Positions 13,769 through 64,000 of a stretch of DNA of 64,000 bases are shown in pieces. How positions within the stretch are numbered: the first letter of the stretch is position 1; the number at the start of each line of letters is the position of its first letter. The stretch is taken from the NCBI GenBank assembly GCA_007844125.1, contig CM017567.1, positions 38,490,397 to 38,554,396 on the forward strand. The letters are read 5' to 3'. A program made the translations under genes and the position numbers. Under the pieces are notes generated by a model that saw nothing but the letters and a program-made list of their open reading frames with translations, was not told where the DNA came from and did not search any database. Source of the stretch: Sinonovacula constricta (Eukaryota; Mollusca; Bivalvia; Cardiida; Solecurtidae).

Positions 13769-16700
13769 AATATTTTTAGAAGAGAGAGAGAGATAGAGGT
13801 ATTATTTATATAAAAAGAAGTACACAACATTTGTTATTGTAAATAAAATTATAACTTTTTGAATTAAGAAAAATGAACAAAGAAGTGTAAATGTAATATT
13901 TATACAAATGTTATAATGAAAATATGCCATAATTTATCAAAACATAATGTGGCAGGGTATTTTTATTTTTATATTTTCCTGAATATCCAGACAAATACAT
14001 CATGATAAAATAAATGTGAGTAGAGATATATGGTATTTATGTTACGCTGGTTATTAATTTGAATTTCACACATATCTGCAGTTTAATGTTAAATTGGAAA
14101 ACTGAAAGTCATCTTTCTTTCGCTACGAACCAATCATTAATTATGTAAAATGTATGATAGTTTATTCTATGGCAATAAAGAAATGGATAAAAATGGTAAA
14201 AATAGAAACCTCGTTGTCTGTTCTATATATTTTATATTGAGTCTTGAGCTGTACGGAAAACAGGGTTCTTAAAGCTCATTTGGAATATATTGGATGTGGA
14301 ATCGCATTAAGTGTTTAAATGGAAGAAATGGTATATGAACATGCTTTATACCAAACATATAGCACACATGTGTCTGGAAATCGTTAAAATTTTCAACAAA
14401 AACAAACTTTCGTACAAAACACGTACAAAACAGATAGCAACAAACGCCTCGGATAATTCCTCCGCGTGACGATTTTTAATCTCCGGAGTGTTCCAAATTT
14501 TAAAAAATTCTCAATCAAACCATTTATCCTATGGCTGTTGTGTTTTTTCTAATGAAAAATAGTTAATTACCATTTATAACCTTAGCTAATAAATCATTTG
14601 GCAGACTCAAAATATTGTCATAATTTTTTTACTAATACCTAAAGAACACATAAATCAAAGCACTCAAAGCACTGTTAAGACAGTGTTTATTTCAAAATCA
14701 ACATAAACAGTTGTAAATATTATATTGCAGTCGACTATGTCGTTTGACTTGTTGAGCTAGGATGTAAATAATATCAGCTTATATCTCGTTTTCAAAAGTT
14801 TGTTAAAATCAGCCTTTTTTATGGATATGAAGAGTTAAAGATCTTCTCAAAGTTCAAGGCGCTAGTGAAAGTCACTGTGTTTATCTTCCTATACATGTTT
14901 TGTCTTACTATGATTCACTTCGAAGACTGGGCTTGTGAAGCTGTTGATAAAAATCATTACTCTGTATAGCGGTTAGCAATGTACATGCCTTTGTTTTTAT
15001 TACTCTAGACATAGTCACTGCGACATAATGCTTCAAATGCTTTGATGTGTTTTAAAAATGGTAATCATGCATATAATCAATCGAAAATGATTATTAATTA
15101 TATGCCATAGATCGTTATTTATCGTAAGGAATATTCGGTTATTAAACAGTGTCAGTCTTGTCCGTTTTTAACAACCTTGTTGTTGGACTGAACGGGTGTC
15201 AGAGTTATGTTGTATCTGGTAAATTCTATCTTTTTAATGACTCTGATTTAATGATAAGATTGTATAAACTTTTCAGCATGTTTTATGTGATTTGGCCTTA
15301 CAAGATGGTTTTTAAACTTCAAACCCTCATAACCAGGTATGGAACAAACGAAGTCGAGTTTGGATAGGTTTAGTTGGGTTAGTCTTTGCTTAAGTTTCCT
15401 TTATTTCAGGTAAATTGACAGAATGTTATATAAACTGCTGGCATTTATTTTATAAAAAATGCACATTTCAGTTCCATTTAAATTCTAATATTCATGAATT
15501 TAATCTTTTAAATGCTCAGAGGAAAGAAGAAGAAAACAGCAAATCGGTTGAAATTTTTGCAATAAATGTTTCAATTAAAAGAGATGTCGTTTGAGCAAGC
15601 TGTGTGTTTAAGTGCAATAGAACATATCACAACCTGAAAACCCTGCTTAACATTGACTGCTTTCATTGTGCAAAGTATATTTGATTGCTTATTGATTACA
15701 ACGTTTATACTGTTTATACTTGCATATGCCCGTGATATTATAGTTTTTCTAAATCTAGTTAGGCCTTTTAAATAAATTTCTATACACAACATGCCTACTT
15801 TGTACTTTTTTCCTTTACAAAACATGACCATGTTTCACTCTGAAAATAGAAATTGAGGAAGTGTTCCTCGTTGCTAGCATTTTATAAACTGTTTGATCTG
15901 AAAACCTTTTAACAGAGAATAATACCAAAATTACTGAAGTTGAGTCACACTTCCTTGTTCTCTCAAATTTCGTCAATGTCATAATCGTACTAAATAAAGA
16001 TAAAGACCTTTTTCAAAGATGGGGGTACCATCATATTGCATCATATACGGAGAATTGTGTCCGCCTTGAATTCATTATATTATTAATATTTTATTATTTT
16101 ATTTATATTTTACTAGGCATTTTACTATATATGCATAAATGACAGAACAGATATTTTCCGGCTCAGATTTTGCAAACTCATGTGTAACTGCTTTGCATAA
16201 AACGTTTAAATTCACCTGTGCAATAATTTGTACAATGGACAAAGATAAGGCCACAAAATATCATTTATGGTGTATAGGAAGACTAAGAAACTAGCACTGC
16301 TGCTAAGACAAAACTTTATTTTATCTTTTTGAAGAAGTTGGTCAGTAAAGTCATAGTAAGTAATTATTATGCAAACAAGAATAAACATAAAACTTGATGG
16401 GAACAAATAAAAAGCATGCTATGCAACATAAATTAGTAAAACATTATAAACCTCGACAAAGGGTACTCGATCAAAAAGTTTACAACTGTACGTTGTCGAA
16501 GAACACTTTTTCTACAAAATACTGAAGCCAATAAAAATGAAAATATTTATTGTTTGCAGATAGTGACCTTTCTTTCGCCCTACGACTGCTTCTTCCAAAA
16601 TATTTTTCCTATGTGTTTTATGGCAGGAAAATAAATCTTTAATGACAAGCTCGCTTCGTTGACGCTCGGTAGAAACTACTTTGTTCGTTAAATCTTAAAC

Positions 16701-17212
16701 AGTTTTTTACACTGAGACCTGTACCTTCATTAAGAGCTAAAGAGCTCCTGCTAATGTCAGTTTGCTAAAATTGGCTAATTGAATACAATAAATTGGATAA
16801 AGATACTATAAGATTTATCGCATATGTTAAAAATTGAACTGACACAATACAAATACGCAGATAAAATGATTACGATACAAACACATACACAAACAGAGAA
16901 AAAAAACACTTACAGGCTTTGATCAACGAAGCAATCGAACCTCACATTGTCTGAATCTTTTTTCTCAAAGACTTTGTAATACAAATACCATTTTAAAGCC
17001 AAATTTAGTATTTGTTTTGTTTCTTTTATTTACTAAATATCTAAGATGTGCTAAGTGGCATATTCTGCTTGCAAGTCAGTGAAACGTCTTCAGCAACCAG
17101 GTAATATTTGCTGAAATTTGTAACTTAAATGTATAATTTTCGTTCACTGTGTCAATCAGTTTTCACTTCCATGTTTATGAGGTGCATAATGTCTTTGTGC
17201 TAATTTAAACCC
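13769..17212. other. Intergenic downstream of the receptor, nothing recognised
   Basis: AT-rich unique-looking sequence; ORFs up to 86 codons (15571-15831) show no family pattern. Confidence 0.5.
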
Positions 17213-17218
17213 TTTATT
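17213..17218 (-). promoter_or_regulatory. Candidate polyadenylation signal AATAAA
   Basis: AATAAA on the minus strand about 40 bases after the stop codon of the last receptor exon. Position and strand suit the 3' end of the transcript, but the hexamer is common in AT-rich DNA. Confidence 0.45.
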
Positions 17219-17255
17219 ATTTGTTATTTGTATTTCTGTGCCTGTTTTATACATA

Positions 17256-60152
<42,897 letters not shown>

Positions 60153-60225
60153 CTACAAATGCAAAAGAAATATATATTACTAAAATGGTGTTATATATTG
60201 TTTCGTCATTGTTTTTGCCTCAGTA

Positions 60226-63200
60226 TCACTGATTGTATTGTATCACTGTACACGTACTTCTCTTGTATCACTATACACGTACTGTCATTGTATCACTATA
60301 CACGCACTTCTCTTGTATCACTATACACGTACTATCATTGTATCACTGTACACGTACTGTCATTGTATCACTGTACACGTACTGTCATTGTATCACTATA
60401 CACGTACTGTCATTGTATCACTATACACGCACTTCTCTTGTATCACTATACACGTACTATCATTGTATCACTGTACACGTACTGTCATTGTATCACTGTA
60501 CACGTACTGTCATTGTATCACTGTACACGTACTGTCATTGTATCACTATACACGTACTGTCATTGTATCACTGTACACGTACTTCTCTTGTATCATTAGA
60601 CACGTACTGCTATTGTATCACTATACACGTACTGCTTTTGTATCACTATACACGTACTGCTGTTGTATCACAATACACGTACTGCTGTTGTATCACTATA
60701 CACGTACTTCTTTTGTATCACTATACACGTACTGCTGTTGTATCACAATAAACGTACTGCTATTGTATCACTGTACACGTACTGCTATTGTATCACTATA
60801 CACGTACTGCTGTTGTATCACAATACACGTACTGTCATTGTATCACAAAATACGTACTGCTATTGTATCACTGTACACGTACTTCTCTTGTATCACTATA
60901 CACGTACTGCTGTTGTATGACAATACACGTACTGCTATTGTATCACTATACATGTACTGCTATTGTATCACCATACACGTACTGTCATTGTATCACAATA
61001 CCCGTACCGCTATTGTATCACCATACACGTACTGTCATTGTATCACTATACACGTACTGCTATTGTATCCCCATACACGTACTGTCATTGTATCACAATA
61101 CCCGTACCGCTATTGTATCACCATACACGTACTGTCATTGTATCACTATACACGTACTGCTATTGTTTCACCATGCACGTACTGCTATTGTATCACTATA
61201 CACGTACTGTCATTGTATCACTATACACGTACTGTCATTGTATCACAATACATGTACTGCTATTGTATCACCATACACGTACTGTCATTGTATCACCATA
61301 CACGTACTGTCATTGTATCACCATACACGTACTGTCATTGTATCACCATAGACGTACTGTCATTGTATCACCATACACGTACTGTCATTGTATCACTATA
61401 CACGTACTGTCATTGTATCACTATACACTTACTGTCATTGTATCACTATTCACGTACTGTCATTGTATCACAATACACGTACTGCTATTGTATCACCATA
61501 CACATACTGCTATTGTATCACCATATACGTACTGTCATTGTATCACCATGCACGTACTGCTATTGTATCACTATACACGTACTGCTATTGTATCACCATA
61601 CACGTACTGCTATTGTACCACTATACACGTACTGCTGTTGTATCACTATACACGTACTGCTGTTGTATCACCATACACGTACTGCTATTGTATCACTATA
61701 CACGTACTACTATTGTATCAGTATACACGTACTGCTGTTGTATCAGTATACATGTACAGTCAATGTATCACTATACACGTACTGTCATTGTATCACTATA
61801 CACGTACTGGTATTGTATTACTCACTATACACGTACTGCTATTGTATCACCATACACGTACTGCTATTGTATCACTATACACGTACTGTCATTGTATCAC
61901 CATACACGTACTGCTGTTGTTTCACTATACATGTACTGTCATTGTATCACTTTACACGTACTGTCATTGTATCACTATACACGTACTGGTATTGTATCAC
62001 TAAACACGTACTGCTATTGTATCACCATACACGTACTGCTATTGTATCACTATACACGTACTGTCATTGTATCACCATACACGTACTGCTGTTGTATCAC
62101 TATACATGTACTGTCATTGTATCACTATACACGTACTGTCATTGTATCACTATACACGTACTGGTATTGTATCACTATACACGTACTGCTATTGTATCAC
62201 CATACACGTACTGCTATTGTATCACCATACACGTACTGCTATTGTATCACTGTACACGTACTGCTATTGTATCAGTATACACGTACTGCTGTTGTATCAG
62301 TATTCATGTACTGTCATTGTATCACTATACACGTACTGTCATTGTATCACAATACACGTACTGCTATTGTATCACCATACACGTACTGCTATTGTATCAC
62401 TATACACGTACTGTCATTGTATCACCATACACGTACTGCTGTTGTATCACTATACACGTACTGTAATTGTATCACAATACACGTACTGATATTGTATCAC
62501 CATACACGTACTGTTATTGTATCACTATACACGTACTGCTATTGTACCACTATACACGTACTGCTATTGTATCACTGTACACGTACTTCTCTTGTATCAC
62601 TATACACGTACTCCTATTGTATCAGTATACACGTACTCCTATTGTATCACAATACACGTACTGATGTTGTATCACTATACACGTACTTCTATTGTATCAC
62701 TATACACATACTGTCATTGTATCACAATACACGTACTGCTATTTATCACAATACACGTACTGCTATTGTATCACTGTACACGTACTTCTCTTGTATCACT
62801 ATACACGTATTCCTATTGTATCACTATACACGTACTCCTATTGTATCACTATACACGTACTGATGTTGTATCACTATACACGTACTGCTGTTGTATCACT
62901 ATACACGTACTGCTATTGTATCACCATACACGTACTGCTATTGTATCACTATACACGTACTGCTATTGTATCAGTATACACGTACTGCTATTGTATCACT
63001 ATACACGTACTGACATTGTATCACTATATACGTACTGTCATTGTATCACTATACACGTACTGTCATTGTATCAATATACACGTACTGTCATTAAATCACT
63101 ATACACATACTGTCATTGTATCACTATACACATAATGCTATTGTATCACTATACACGTACTGCTGTTGATCACTATACACGTACTGCTGTTGATCACTAT

Positions 63201-64000
63201 ACACGTACTGTCATTGTATCACTATACACGTACTGCTGTTGTATCACTATACACGTACTGCTATTGTATTACTATACACGTACTGCTATTGTATCACTAT
63301 ACACGTACTGTCATTGTATCACCATACACGTACTGCTATTGTATCACTATACACGTACTGTAATTGTATCACAATAGACGTACTGATATTGTATCACCAT
63401 ACACGTACTGTCATTGTATCACTATACACGTACTGCTATTGTATCAATATACACGTACTGCTATTGTATCACTATACACGTATTGCTGTTGTATCACTTT
63501 ACACGTACTGCTATTGTATCACTATACACGTACTGCTATTGTATCACTATACACGTACTGCTGTTGTATCACTTTACACGTACTGCTATTGTATCACTAT
63601 ACACGTACTGCTATTATATCACTATACACGTACTGACATTGTATCACTATATACGTACTGTCATTGTATCACTATACACGTACTGTCATTGTATCACTAT
63701 ACACGTACTGTCATTGTATCACTATACACGTACTGTCATTGTATCACTAAACACGTACTTTCATTGTATCACTATACTTGTACTGTCATTGTTTCACTAT
63801 ACACGTACTGTCATTGTATCACTATACACGTACTGTCATTGTATCACTATACACATCATGCTATTGTATCACCATACACGTACTGCTGTTGTATCACTAT
63901 ACACGTACTGTCATTGTATCGCTATAAACGTACTGCTATTGTATCACAATACACGTACTGTCATTGTATCACTATACACGTACTGCTATTGTATCACTAT
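60226..64000. repeat. 25-bp minisatellite array, about 150 units, runs off the window
   Basis: The unit is TATCACTATACACGTACTG followed by YYATTG (25 bp). About 150 head-to-tail copies are present, nearly all exactly 25 bp. Variation is concentrated at two places: after TATCA (CTATA, CCATA, CAATA, CTGTA, GTATA) and after GTACT (GTCATTG, GCTATTG, GCTGTTG, TCTCTTG, GGTATTG, CCTATTG). Because 25 is not a multiple of three and the unit lacks stops on the plus strand, it creates a spurious 742-codon ORF with a 25-residue periodicity. Reading it as protein is not justified. The array starts about 75 bp beyond the acceptor of the first visible receptor exon, so it is intronic. Confidence 0.97.

Noticed and set aside
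60238..62466. 742-codon ORF with a 25-residue repeat
   Set aside because: It is the 25-bp minisatellite read through; all plus-strand frames are similarly open, because the unit lacks stops, and there is no start context or non-repeat domain.
60226..64000. CRISPR array
   Set aside because: Units are contiguous 25-mers without unique spacers and the context is eukaryotic.

Overview
This is eukaryotic, AT-rich, intron-dominated DNA. The style (short GT-AG exons separated by kilobase introns, tRNA-derived SINEs, Penelope-like, LINE and Tc1-like remnants, many long TA/GA/GATA/TAG microsatellites) fits a mollusc, most likely a bivalve. That taxonomic call is inference, because no species-diagnostic gene is present.

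The window is dominated by one large minus-strand gene. I reconstructed 36 exons between 60152 (5' side, incomplete) and 17256 (stop codon) by hand from splice signals. At every junction the reading phase of one exon matches the next. The joined coding length is about 4.65 kb, or roughly 1,550 residues. The product is an adhesion-type (family B2) G-protein-coupled receptor. From N to C it has: a partial Cys-containing sushi-like piece; about 420 residues of unrecognised ectodomain with an Ig-like/beta-sandwich signature; one fibronectin type III domain; one sushi/CCP domain; two six-cysteine EGF/EB-like modules; a HormR domain; a GAIN domain with an intact GPS (HL|T); seven transmembrane segments; and a Ser/Thr/Asp-rich cytoplasmic tail.

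Layout: 1-103 is a TAG microsatellite. 104-17212 is intergenic, with a LINE remnant (3.7-5.4 kb), two copies of a local interspersed repeat, a (GT)n tract and a 15-bp inverted repeat. 17.2-30 kb encodes the tail, 7TM and GPS exons; 30-36 kb the GAIN, HormR and first EB exon; 36-45 kb the second EB, sushi and FN3 exons; 47.7-60.2 kb the N-terminal ectodomain. The introns hold a degenerate Penelope-like element (45.5-47.1 kb), a Tc1/mariner remnant (40.4 kb), three different tRNA-like SINEs (37.2, 50.8, 54.0 kb), two G-quadruplex-prone runs, a 0.68-kb trinucleotide array and several TA arrays. The right end (60.23 kb to beyond 64 kb) is a minisatellite of about 150 copies of a 25-bp unit. It starts within 80 bp of the splice acceptor of the first visible exon, so it lies in an intron of the receptor gene.

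The most unusual gene-level feature is at 47758-48356. The exon just before the receptor half of the gene (48174-48356) is followed, 0.2 kb further on, by a partial duplicate of its own 3' end. The duplicate runs into a single transmembrane helix and a stop codon. Together with a read-through stop at 48126, this would let the locus make a soluble, a single-pass membrane-anchored, or a full 7TM product from the same ectodomain.
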